NCBI GenBank assembly: GCA_963763855.1
Contig: CAVXPU010000005.1
Span: forward strand, 2,046,001 to 2,110,000
Direction of reading: 5' to 3'
Length of the DNA: 64,000 nt
From: JAIBCC01 sp963763855
GTDB taxonomy: Bacteria > Acidobacteriota > Blastocatellia > Pyrinomonadales > Pyrinomonadaceae
The notes under the pieces were generated by a model, which did not search any database, was not told where the DNA came from, and saw only the letters and a list, made by a program, of their open reading frames with translations. A program made the position numbers and the translations under genes. Of the stretch, positions 43,930 through 52,976 are shown in pieces. The number at the start of each line of letters is the position of its first letter. The first letter of the stretch is position 1.

Positions 43930-46680
43930 TTATTCTCCCAGAAGCTGACGCAAAACGTATTGCAAAATCCCGCCGCCTTTGTAGTATTCAAGCTCAATCG
44001 GCGTATCGATTCTTAATGTCAACGCGACATTTTCACTCGTTCCGTCAACCCGATTTATCTTTAGCGTAACGTCCTGACGCGGCGTCACATCGCCGTCCAA
44101 GCCCGATAAATCAAACGTTTCCGTTCCGTTCAATTTTAGCGTTTGAGCATTAACGCCGTCTTTGAATTGCAAAGGCAAAACTCCCATTCCAACCAAATTT
44201 GAACGATGAATTCTTTCAAATGATTGCACGATTACGGCTTTTACGCCCATCAAATATGTGCCTTTCGCCGCCCAATCGCGTGAGCTTCCGGTGCCGTATT
44301 CTTGTCCGCCGAAGATTACGGTCGACACGTTTTCGGCTTTGTATTTCATCGCTGCATCGTAAATAAACGTTTCGTTTCCGCTCGGTTGTTCTATGGTCAA
44401 GCCACCTTCTTTCGGCGAAACCATTAGATTTTTGATGCGAACATTGGCAAACGTCCCACGCAGCATTACGCGGTCGTTTCCGCGACGCGAACCGTAGGAA
44501 TTGAAATCTTCAACCGCGACGCCTTTTTCTTGTAAATACTTACCGGCAGGCGAATTCGGCTTGATTGCTCCTGCGGGCGAGATGTGATCGGTCGTAACCG
44601 AATCACCAAAAATCGCCAATGCTCTCGCTCCGTTGATGTTTGAAAACTCGCCTGTTTCCATCGAGAAATTTTCAAAGAACGGCGGATTTTGAATGTAGGT
44701 CGAACTTTCGTCCCATTCGTAAATCGCCCCAACGCTCGATGGAATTGCGTTCCAAAGCGGATTTTGCTCGGCAAATTCACCATACAGACGCTTGAAAGTG
44801 TCCGCGTCCATCGCCGACTGCATGAGGCTTGAAACTTCTTCGGCGGACGCCCAAATGTCCTTCAAATAAACATCGTTTCCGTCTTTATCGACTCCGATTG
44901 CGTCTTTCGACAAATCTTTGTTGACCGTTCCCGCGAGTGCATACGCGACCACGAGCGGTGGCGAAGCGAGAAAATTAGCCTTGATATTTTGATGAACGCG
45001 AGCTTCAAAATTACGATTTCCCGATAAAACTGATGCCGCGATTAAATCATTATCAACAATCGCTTTCTCGATATTCGGCTCAAGCGGACCCGAATTTCCG
45101 ATGCAAGTCGTGCAGCCGTAACCGACTGTATTGAAGCCAAGTTGATTCAGAAAACCTTGCAGATTTGTCTTTTCCAAATATTCCGTAACGACTCGCGAGC
45201 CAGGTCCGAGCGAGGTTTTAACCGTTGGCGAAATCTTCATTCCACGCTCAACCGCTTTCTTTGCAACAATTCCCGCCGCTAACATTACGCTCGGATTCGA
45301 GGTATTTGTGCAGCTCGTGATCGCCGCGATCAAAACATCGCCGTTACCGACTTCCACGTTTTCCGTGTTCAACTGTTTTTCGCCATACATCGGCAAATTG
45401 CGTTTTCCGCTCGGTTTGCCAAGTTTGATTGGAATGCGTTTCGTCAAATCGTCGGCGTTTTTGGCGTAACCGCTATCGGCGACAGGTTTTGAAAATAATT
45501 CCGCGAATTTCGATTTCATATTCGATAATTCGATACGATCTTGCGGACGTTTCGGACCTGCGAGCGATGGTTTGATTGTAGATAAATCAAGTTCTAAATT
45601 AACTGTATAATCAACTTCGCCGACTTGCGGAATGCCAAACATTTCTTGCGATTTGTAATAACTGCGGATTGTTTCAACGTCTTCGCTGCTTCTTCCGGTC
45701 GCAGTAAAATAATCGAGTGTTTTTTCGTCAACGCCGAAAAATCCCATTGTCGCACCGTATTCCGGTGCCATATTTGCGATGGTCGCACGGTCGGTTGCGG
45801 CTAAACTTCTCGCACCTTCGCCGTAAAATTCGACAAATTTTCCGACAACTTTCGCAGCTCTCAACATTTCCGTAACTGTTAAAACCAAATCGGTTGCGGT
45901 CATTCCTTCGCTCAATTTTCCTTTCAAATTTACGCCGACAACATCAGGCGTTAAAAAATAGACAGGCTGACCAAGCATTCCTGCTTCGGCTTCAATTCCG
46001 CCAACGCCCCAACCGACAATGCCCAAACCGTTAATCATCGTTGTGTGCGAATCGGTTCCGACCAAAGTATCAGGGAAATAAACGCCGCCGCGTTCAAAAA
46101 CGCCTTTCGCCAAATATTCCATATTTACTTGGTGAACGATTCCGATTCCGGGCGGCACAACCTTAAAAGAATCAAAGGCTTGCGTTCCCCATTTCAAAAA
46201 TTTATAACGCTCGGCGTTCCGTTCAAATTCGATTTCCATATTCGCCTGATACGCTTCGGACGAACCAGAATAATCAACCTGAACGCTATGATCGATCACC
46301 AAATCAACCGGAACTAACGGTTCGATTACCGCCGCATTTTTTCCCAAATTTGAAACAGTTGAACGCATTGCCGCTAGATCCACAAGCAGCGGAACGCCCG
46401 TAAAATCCTGCAAAACAACACGTGCGACCACGAAAGGAACTTCGTCAGTCCGTTCGCCGTTCGCTTTCCAATTCGCAATTTGACGAACTGCATCTTCAGA
46501 AACTTTTTTGCCGTTATCAAAATTACGCAAAACGGATTCGAGCACAATGCGAATCGAAATCGGAAGTCGCGAAATTTTCGCAACGCCTTCTTTTTCAAGC
46601 TGCGGAAGCGAATAATATGTTCCGTCTGTGCCGTTTCCGGTTTTGAATGTTTGTCGTGTGTTAAAAAGATTGTGTGTCAT
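43930..46680 (-). CDS. acnA: aconitate hydratase A
   Basis: A 916-residue AcnA-type aconitase converting citrate to isocitrate. The [4Fe-4S] ligands are seen in ITSCTNTSNPSV and, 66 residues on, in GCTTCIGNSGPL. VGTDSHTTMINGLGIVGWGVGGIEAEAGMLGQP in outline and the C-terminal swivel domain (GSRRGNDRVMLRGTFANVRIKN; GQEYGTGSSRDWAAKG) are complete. AcnA enzymes of this form resemble iron regulatory protein 1. It is upstream of gltA on the same strand with about 120 bases between, so they may be expressed together. Confidence 0.96.
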   Translation of the reverse strand: MTHNLFNTRQTFKTGNGTDGTYYSLPQLEKEGVAKISRLPISIRIVLESVLRNFDNGKKVSEDAVRQIANWKANGERTDEVPFVVARVVLQDFTGVPLLVDLAAMRSTVSNLGKNAAVIEPLVPVDLVIDHSVQVDYSGSSEAYQANMEIEFERNAERYKFLKWGTQAFDSFKVVPPGIGIVHQVNMEYLAKGVFERGGVYFPDTLVGTDSHTTMINGLGIVGWGVGGIEAEAGMLGQPVYFLTPDVVGVNLKGKLSEGMTATDLVLTVTEMLRAAKVVGKFVEFYGEGARSLAATDRATIANMAPEYGATMGFFGVDEKTLDYFTATGRSSEDVETIRSYYKSQEMFGIPQVGEVDYTVNLELDLSTIKPSLAGPKRPQDRIELSNMKSKFAELFSKPVADSGYAKNADDLTKRIPIKLGKPSGKRNLPMYGEKQLNTENVEVGNGDVLIAAITSCTNTSNPSVMLAAGIVAKKAVERGMKISPTVKTSLGPGSRVVTEYLEKTNLQGFLNQLGFNTVGYGCTTCIGNSGPLEPNIEKAIVDNDLIAASVLSGNRNFEARVHQNIKANFLASPPLVVAYALAGTVNKDLSKDAIGVDKDGNDVYLKDIWASAEEVSSLMQSAMDADTFKRLYGEFAEQNPLWNAIPSSVGAIYEWDESSTYIQNPPFFENFSMETGEFSNINGARALAIFGDSVTTDHISPAGAIKPNSPAGKYLQEKGVAVEDFNSYGSRRGNDRVMLRGTFANVRIKNLMVSPKEGGLTIEQPSGNETFIYDAAMKYKAENVSTVIFGGQEYGTGSSRDWAAKGTYLMGVKAVIVQSFERIHRSNLVGMGVLPLQFKDGVNAQTLKLNGTETFDLSGLDGDVTPRQDVTLKINRVDGTSENVALTLRIDTPIELEYYKGGGILQYVLRQLLGE

Positions 46681-46908
46681 AAGTTTTTCAAGTTAATAAA
46701 AGTATTACTAATAAGATTTTACGAAAAGTATTAGAGATGTAAAATGCAGAATCCATTAAATGTAGCTGATAAGAATTTTTGCAATGTAAAATTGAATAAT
46801 GAGTAATGCTAATAAGTTTGAGGTCAAAATCATTTTCATCTTGAAAAGTTTTACTTATTGAGAGAGAATCCAACTCGAATTACCTAAAACAATTTAACGG
46901 AAGGCATA

Positions 46909-48363
46909 ATGGGAAACTTTAATTGGCTTTTGGATGGAAGCATTGTCGGCGTTTATTTGCTGATAACAATGGTTGCCGGGCTTTATGTTCGCAAATATGT
47001 TTCGAAGGTTGACGATTTTCTGGTCGCGGGACGCGAAATGGACGTTTACCTCGGAATCGCGAGTTTAGCCGCCACCGAATTCGGCATTGTAACCTGCATG
47101 TACACCGCACAAAACGGCTACAAATTTGGTTTTGCGGGTGCGACGCCGGGGATTTTGATGGCTTTGGCGATGCTTTTTGTCGGCTTAACTGGATTTGTTA
47201 TCAAGCCTTTACGTGATTCGGGTGTGGTCACAATTCCTGAGCTAATAGAAAAAAGATTCGGCGGGAGAATTCGTTGGATCGCCGGTGTTGTAATCGTTCT
47301 CGGCGGTTTGCTAAACATGGGTGTTTTCTTGCGAATCGGCGGACAATTTTTGGTTCAGGTTGCAGGAATACAAGAAGGCTATTTAGAAATCACGATGACG
47401 ATTTTGCTCATCGGTGTCGCTACATACACGATTTTTGGCGGGATGCTTTCAGTTTTAATTACGGATTTTTTGCAATTTATCGTGATGAGCGTCGGTTTGA
47501 TCGCAGTTACGATCTTAATTTTATACACGGTGGGTTGGGAAACGCTCGTTACGACTGTTGAAACCCATCACGGTGCGGGCGGATTTAATCCTTTCGTTAA
47601 TCCCGAAATGGGTTGGCAATATGTTGTATTTAATGGACTTCTGAATCTTGCCGCAGTTTTGACATGGCAGACAACGATTGCACGCGTACTTGCCGCCAAA
47701 GATTCAAAAACGGGTCAACAAATTTATACCCGAACGAGTTTTTTTTTCGTCTGCCGATTTTTGATACCGGGAATTTGGGGAATTGCAGCTCTCGCCGTTT
47801 TAGGAAACGTGACTGATTCGCTTGATGCGATGCCGCAATATTTGGCGATGGCAGTTCCGGCGGGGCTGATGGGCATTTTGATCGCCGCTATGCTTGCCGC
47901 AGATATGTCAACCGATTCGAGCTATATGCTTACTTGGGCAAGCGTGATTTACAATGATATTCTTGCCCCATTTCGCAAAGGTTGGAGCGAGAAACGGGGT
48001 CTCCTTTGGAATCGCTTTATTGTGGCTTTTATCGGGATTTTCCTTTTGCTTTACGGATTATGGTTCAAGCTCGAAGGCGACCTTTGGACGTATCTCGGAT
48101 TGACCGGAACTATATATTTAGCAAGCATTTCCGTGCTTTTGGTTGCGGCTTGCTATTGGAAAGAAGCTAACAGTTGGGGTGCGATCGCTTCTATTATTGT
48201 TAGTGCCGCGATACCGGTTGGCTATCTGATTTTAGAAAAGTCGGGCAGCGATTTAGCCAAGCAGATCGGACCACATTATTCAGGAATCGCGGCTTACGTT
48301 TGCTCGGCTTTTGCTATGATTATCGGCTCGCTTTTGAAACCCAAGGGAGGAAATTTAGGATGA
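46909..48363 (+). CDS. sodium:solute symporter family protein
   Basis: A 484-residue SSS-family transporter with about 13 hydrophobic helices. The N-terminal VGVYLLITMVAGLYVRKYVSKVDDFLVAGRE and TEFGIVTCMYTAQNGYKFGFAGATPG cover TM1-TM2. YTIFGGMLSVLITDFLQFIVM and DMSTDSSYMLTWASVIYNDI follow, the latter being the Na+-binding region on the second inverted repeat with Ser/Thr ligands. SSS members take up sugars, amino acids or organic anions with Na+; substrate cannot be named. Its stop overlaps the start of a 44-residue membrane peptide by 4 bases. It is divergent from aconitase. Confidence 0.88.
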   Translation: MGNFNWLLDGSIVGVYLLITMVAGLYVRKYVSKVDDFLVAGREMDVYLGIASLAATEFGIVTCMYTAQNGYKFGFAGATPGILMALAMLFVGLTGFVIKPLRDSGVVTIPELIEKRFGGRIRWIAGVVIVLGGLLNMGVFLRIGGQFLVQVAGIQEGYLEITMTILLIGVATYTIFGGMLSVLITDFLQFIVMSVGLIAVTILILYTVGWETLVTTVETHHGAGGFNPFVNPEMGWQYVVFNGLLNLAAVLTWQTTIARVLAAKDSKTGQQIYTRTSFFFVCRFLIPGIWGIAALAVLGNVTDSLDAMPQYLAMAVPAGLMGILIAAMLAADMSTDSSYMLTWASVIYNDILAPFRKGWSEKRGLLWNRFIVAFIGIFLLLYGLWFKLEGDLWTYLGLTGTIYLASISVLLVAACYWKEANSWGAIASIIVSAAIPVGYLILEKSGSDLAKQIGPHYSGIAAYVCSAFAMIIGSLLKPKGGNLG

Positions 48364-48494
48364 AAACATTTTGGCTTGTGCTGACTATTACATCGTTGGT
48401 TTGGTATATTTTTGTGACGGTATTTGTTGGATACAAAGGCATTGCAGACATAAAAGGAATGTTCAAACGCCTTGAGGACAACAAGGACGATTAG
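48360..48494 (+). CDS. 44-residue single-pass membrane microprotein coupled to the symporter
   Basis: The ATG at 48360 overlaps the symporter stop as ATGA, a typical translational coupling. The product is MKTFWLVLTITSLVWYIFVT in its first 20 residues, one transmembrane helix to about residue 25. A positively and negatively charged amphipathic helix (IADIKGMFKRLEDNKDD) follows. Small companion subunits are known for some SSS-type transporters (DUF4212, DUF485 groups), but this one is shorter and belongs to no family I recognise. Confidence 0.65.
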   Translation: MKTFWLVLTITSLVWYIFVTVFVGYKGIADIKGMFKRLEDNKDD

Positions 48495-48499
48495 CAATT

Positions 48500-49666
48500 T
48501 TATCCAAATTTGGATTCACCCGCTTTCGTGATGAAAAATTCGGAATTTCGGCGTGGAAACTTTTTGATGTAGTTTTCACACCAAGCTTCGAGAAATTTTT
48601 CCGCATCATCTTTTTCGACCAACGCATAAACGCTTCCGCCAAAACCTGATCCAAACGCCGAGGCGGCAATCGCACCGAGTTCCCTTGCATTTGCTTGTAA
48701 ATAATTGGTTTCGGGCGTTTGATTGCCCAGTAATTCATCGGCATTTCGATGTGATTTATCGATCAGATTGCCAGCCCTTTCAATGTAGCCGCTTTTCAGA
48801 TACTCGGAAACTTGCGGAATTATTTCATAGCTTTCAACGTAAAATTGAGTCAGACGATTAACTAATTCCGGGCTTTCAAGCTTTTCTTTAACTTCCTCAA
48901 ACCCAAATTTTTCAACAACTTGAGCGAGCGAAAGACTTCCATCAAACTTCTGGGCAATTTCTTGAGACATTAATGAGAGTCGATTATATCTATCTTTCGC
49001 GGCACCCGTTTTTTCTGCAAAAACTCCGCTTGAGGCAATCACAAAGACTAAATTTTCCGGCAAAGCAAAATCACCTTCATGCCGGACGGGACAAAAAGAA
49101 AATCGGCTTAAATAGTTTTCTTTGCAACAAATAATCGCCGTCTGATCCTGGCTCCCGCCAAATGTTCCGACGCCTTTTGTGCCTTTCAAATCGCCATAGT
49201 CATAGCCGTTTTCAATGCAGCCGAGATAATTCCCCAATGCGAATTTATCACTGATGTTGTTTTCATACTCTTCAAATTTCGGCAAATCATTTACTTCGGA
49301 GATCGCCGCAAATGTTGCTACGATAAATGCCGACGAACTCGAAACTCCGGCAGCCTGCGGCACATTCGAAGAAAAATTTATGTTAACTCCCTGCAGTTTC
49401 TTGCTCTTGAAATTTTTGGCGATTCGCTTGGCTGCCGTCTGGGGATAATTTGCCCAATGATTTTCTCGAATCGATAAGTTTTCATCTAATGAAAATGTTA
49501 TAACCTCATCTGTGTCTTCATTTACAATATCAACTAAGCTATTGTCGTTTGGCACGAAAGACACCGAAAAACCTTTGTCAATCGCACACACAAGCGAGCG
49601 TCCACCACAATAATCGGTGTGTTTTCCTAAGAATTCTATCCGTCCCGCAATAAAAAGGTTACCCAT
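48500..49666 (-). CDS. galK: galactokinase-like GHMP kinase
   Basis: The 388-residue product has the GHMP fold. The first motif, AGRIEFLGKHTDYCGGRSL near residue 6, is a galactokinase signature variant (GRxNLIGEHTDYxGG). The ATP loop is VPQAAGVSSSSAF at about 109-121, and the third motif is GFGGSVYALV near 350. The enzyme should phosphorylate the anomeric hydroxyl of galactose or another sugar. It overlaps the preceding nucleotidyltransferase by 31 bases, pairing a sugar-1-kinase with a sugar-1-phosphate nucleotidyltransferase, as in salvage of free sugars to NDP-sugars. The exact sugar is unproven. Confidence 0.82.
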   Translation of the reverse strand: MGNLFIAGRIEFLGKHTDYCGGRSLVCAIDKGFSVSFVPNDNSLVDIVNEDTDEVITFSLDENLSIRENHWANYPQTAAKRIAKNFKSKKLQGVNINFSSNVPQAAGVSSSSAFIVATFAAISEVNDLPKFEEYENNISDKFALGNYLGCIENGYDYGDLKGTKGVGTFGGSQDQTAIICCKENYLSRFSFCPVRHEGDFALPENLVFVIASSGVFAEKTGAAKDRYNRLSLMSQEIAQKFDGSLSLAQVVEKFGFEEVKEKLESPELVNRLTQFYVESYEIIPQVSEYLKSGYIERAGNLIDKSHRNADELLGNQTPETNYLQANARELGAIAASAFGSGFGGSVYALVEKDDAEKFLEAWCENYIKKFPRRNSEFFITKAGESKFG

Positions 49667-50442
49667 TTCTTCCTAATTTTCTCTGCTACTTTTCCAATAT
49701 CCGCCCGGCTTGATAAATCCAAAACGCCTTCAATTGACCTCACGATCTTGAAATTTTCATCGAGATTTTGAATAGCGGAATTTACGGCGTCGGCGAGTTC
49801 GAATTCGCCGCGAGAAGAGACTTTAATTTGCCGCGACGCTTCAAAAATTTTAGACGTGAAAACCCATGCATTCATCGAGATAAATGCTTGCGAATCAGTA
49901 GTTTCCGGCTTTTCCTGTATTCTCGATAAAAACCCATTTTCGTCAATATTCAAAACTGCAAACTTATTGATCTTGGCTTCGTCTATATTACTTTTTGCAA
50001 TAAGATTTTGTTTATCGAAAGCGATTAAGCCTGCCGAATCCAAGCTTCCAAGTCTCCTTAAATCACTGACAGGATACAAATTATCGGAATTAACCATCAA
50101 AAAGTTGTCGCCTGCTGCAAAACTCTCTGCCGACAAAATCGCGTCTGCTGTTCCGAGCGGTTTTTCTTGAATCGCGAATGAAATGTTGTAATTTAGCTTT
50201 CCGCAGAAATCACGAATCGCTTGGTGTTCATCTCCAATTACAAGACAAATTTCCGAAAAACCAGCATCCGAAAGGCTTTCAAATATAAACTCCAGCAACG
50301 TTTTTTTGCCAACAATCGGGATTAACGCCTTAATTCCCTGCGAAGCGATTTCAGATTGTTCGTGATTTAATTCCGCAGATTTATTTTCCGAACGCATTCG
50401 AGTTCCAAGTCCTCGAGCTAGAATTACGGCTTTGGTTATCAT
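49636..50442 (-). CDS. sugar-1-phosphate nucleotidyltransferase
   Basis: A 268-residue NTP_transferase domain from ATG 50442. The N-terminal KAVILARGLGTRMRSENKSAEL is the nucleotide-binding loop (xGGxGTRL type, here ARGLGTRM). IPIVGKKTLLEFIFESLSDAG and MVNSDNLYP, with Asp for the metal, follow. No left-handed beta-helix domain follows, so it lacks the acetyltransferase half of GlmU. Its start overlaps the phosphatase stop (ATGA). With the kinase-like gene downstream it would activate a sugar phosphate to a nucleotide sugar. Confidence 0.82.
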   Translation of the reverse strand: MITKAVILARGLGTRMRSENKSAELNHEQSEIASQGIKALIPIVGKKTLLEFIFESLSDAGFSEICLVIGDEHQAIRDFCGKLNYNISFAIQEKPLGTADAILSAESFAAGDNFLMVNSDNLYPVSDLRRLGSLDSAGLIAFDKQNLIAKSNIDEAKINKFAVLNIDENGFLSRIQEKPETTDSQAFISMNAWVFTSKIFEASRQIKVSSRGEFELADAVNSAIQNLDENFKIVRSIEGVLDLSSRADIGKVAEKIRKKWVTFLLRDG

Positions 50443-51981
50443 TTTTTCCCCAAACGCAAAGCATCCGCCATCACATAAAAAATCCAATTCTCTTCCATCG
50501 AGCCGCGAATAAGATGTGCATTTACGCCATTTGCAAAAATTGCCACATCTTCGCCGCCGTGAGTTTCGTCGGAAAGCGGCACGGTCGCTTCTTGCTTGTA
50601 ATCAGGATTTGTAACTTCTTCCTGAGTTAAATTTGGACGCTCTCCGCCACGATAACCCTTTCCGTTGGCATAGTTTAACGTCGTATAAGGTTTTGCGTTT
50701 TTGTCATTCGCGGGTTTTTCCTCGAGCATTCCTTTGCTATTAACTTCCTGAGTTAAACCCAAAATATTGTTGCCCCGAATGGGATAACCGCCCATATTAA
50801 ATGTGTGGGAATGATCTGCGGTAACAATAATTAGCGTTTCATCCAAATTAACTTTTTGTGAGGCTGTTCGCACCGCATTCGAAAGTTCGATCGTATCGGT
50901 CAACGCTCGGTATGCGTTTCCGTTGTGATGTGCGTGATCGATTCTGCCGGCTTCAACCATTAAGAAAGAAGCCTTTTCTGATTTTTTGAGACTATGTCAA
51001 TCGCCTTCAACGTCATTTCGGAAAGACTCGGTTCGCCTTTTTTGTCCGCTTTCCGGTCAAATTCATATTGCATATGCGACGTTTCAAAAAGCCCCATCAA
51101 GTGTTTCGTTTTTTTAGCATCGATCGCGTCAAACCCTTGTTTATCAGAGACATAAGCTGAATCCTTGTATTTATCCGTCCATTCTTTCGTCAAATTCCGA
51201 CCATCCAGCCTTTCGCCATTTCTGTTTTCGTATTCATCATCAACAATCTCTTTCGGCAAAAATTTCGTCCGCCCGCCGCCCATTGCCACTTCCAAGCCAT
51301 CGCCGTATGGAAATTCAATAAGTTGCCTCGCGATATCGGGGAAATTTCGCGTCATGAGCCTCTTTTGAAAGCCTCAAAATGTCGCCGTCAGCCTCCCAAT
51401 CGCGTGAAGCCGGAATGTGCATAACACGCAGCCGGAGTTGCATGAGTGAGTCTTGCAGTCGTTACTATTCCAGTTGAAAGTCCTTTGATCTCAGCCATTT
51501 CCAAGAGCGACATTGCCTCATTCCCTTTCACCGTTTTATAGTCGCCGCCAACCACATTTTGATTAACAGAGATGATTCCTTCGTCAGTTTTTATGCCTGT
51601 GATAATCGCGGACATAGTTGGAGCGGAATCGGACGTTTGCTGATTTGTTGAATAGGTTTTTGACAATGCTGAAAACGGAAATTCTTCAAAACTCAAACGA
51701 TTTTCCTCGCCGCTTTCACCACGCATTTGACCTTCTAATATCCTTGAAGCCGTTAAGGTAGAAACGCCCATTCCATCACCGATAAAAAGAATCACATTTT
51801 TCGCCTTTCCTTTGCGAATCTTCTGTCTCTTTGCCTGCTCAATAGCCTTCCATCCGTCTTGCTTCCAGGTTTCAGGCGTTTCAATACGCTTTACCGGAAA
51901 CTGATTGGTTTGGGCAATTGTTGGAATGATTAGTGTTAGGATGGCAATAGTAGAAATAATCTGATTGACTAATTGTTTCAT
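50439..51981 (-). pseudogene. secreted alkaline phosphatase gene with three frameshifts
   Basis: The whole gene would encode about 510 residues with a signal peptide (MKQLVNQIISTIAILTLIIP). The first frame holds the metal/nucleophile core FIGDGMGVSTL, TSDSAPTMSA with the catalytic Ser, and TTARLTHATPAACYAH. A two-base loss near 51410, an extra A in AAA near 51346 (GCGAAATTTC) and a missing A in a six-A run at 50982-50987 each shift frame. The last frame has VEAGRIDHAHHNG, TADHSHTF and DETHGGEDV, so all metal ligands survive in one frame or another. It overlaps the downstream nucleotidyltransferase by 4 bases. Confidence 0.8.
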
Positions 51982-52014
51982 AAGTAAGTAGATTTTAGAG
52001 TAATATTTTCCTAA

Positions 52015-52051
52015 ACAAAAATGGCATTGGAAGTTTTGCATTCCAACGCCA
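52015..52051 (-). terminator. terminator after the secreted protein gene at 52080
   Basis: TGGCATTGGAA (52022-52032) pairs with TTCCAACGCCA (52041-52051), one mismatch. On the reverse strand a run of five T follows. It separates that gene from the alkaline phosphatase gene starting at 51981. Confidence 0.75.
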
Positions 52052-52079
52052 CTTAATTTTGTGTTAAATCCCGGGTAAA

Positions 52080-52973
52080 TCAATAACCACAATGGTAATT
52101 TGAAGTTTCCAAAACTCTTTCCCAAGTGCCCTCGTTGCGTTGATAGACATCAAAACCAGCACCTTCAAATGCTTGTGAATACGTAAAAATTTCGGCTACT
52201 CCATCGTTCTTGTAATCCAAAGTATCAAGAAAAAGCTCGTGATAAACTCCTTCGTCAAGACTCTTGATCTCGCCGCTCATAACTTCGTCCTGTTTTACAA
52301 TGCGAAATTCGCTATAGCCGATCGAATATTTTCCTGCTCTAACTTTGTCAGCGATGAAAAACAACAAAGCCCGCTCAGTCGCCGAGGTTGTGATCCAATA
52401 GGTACCAACAAATTCAGGAACCTTATCGTTATCTACATCAATCGCCGTTAAGTTATGAGAACGCAATGTTTTAGACGTAATACTATTTTTCGCAAACTCA
52501 GCAGAAACGAGCTTTTCCATCTCAGTTCGCTCGGTAGGCGTCGGCATTCTTCGCAATCCCGAACTAGGTTTAGTCGGCTTAATATCGGTCGCCAATCCCA
52601 TCACAAAACCTTTCAGTTTTGCACGTGGCGATTTAACAGTTGCCGTCGCTATGTTTGTTACACATTCTGCCGTTGGATCATTTTTTATTACGGTTGCGGT
52701 TCCGGCTACAACACCGCCAAATATAAGATTATAAACGGTTTTCGGTTTATAATATGTTTTTGAAAAAGCCGATAAAATGGCTCCGTCGTCACCGCCGCTA
52801 ACGGTTTGCAGAAGTTTTCCATTCTCAACTTTGGCGAGAGGTTCAAGTGTTTTCCCATCATTCAAAACAGCAAAGATGACGCTGTTTGGTTTTTTTGTAG
52901 TTTTAGACTTTTGGGCAAGAATAGTCGAGCCAAATGCCAAAATCATTAAGATTAGGGGCGTTATTGTTTTCAT
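52080..52973 (-). CDS. secreted protein of unknown function
   Basis: The 297-residue product has a signal peptide (MKTITPLILMILAFGSTILA). The mature region is beta-rich, with repeated segments such as KPNSVIFAVLNDGKTLEPLAKVENGKLL and TAIDVDNDKVPEFVGTYWITT. It also has an EF-like DVDNDKVPE, and the end has a YKNDGVAEIFTYSQAFEGAGFDVYQR block like FG-GAP/VCBS-type surface repeats. No catalytic motif is seen. It follows P5C dehydrogenase by 3 bases, so both share a transcript that ends at the terminator just downstream. Confidence 0.6.
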   Translation of the reverse strand: MKTITPLILMILAFGSTILAQKSKTTKKPNSVIFAVLNDGKTLEPLAKVENGKLLQTVSGGDDGAILSAFSKTYYKPKTVYNLIFGGVVAGTATVIKNDPTAECVTNIATATVKSPRAKLKGFVMGLATDIKPTKPSSGLRRMPTPTERTEMEKLVSAEFAKNSITSKTLRSHNLTAIDVDNDKVPEFVGTYWITTSATERALLFFIADKVRAGKYSIGYSEFRIVKQDEVMSGEIKSLDEGVYHELFLDTLDYKNDGVAEIFTYSQAFEGAGFDVYQRNEGTWERVLETSNYHCGY

Positions 52974-52976
52974 AGA

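Noticed and set aside
46374..46734. Several plus- and minus-strand ORFs at the 5' end of aconitase
   Set aside because: They overlap the strongly conserved acnA N-terminus and look like frame shadows.
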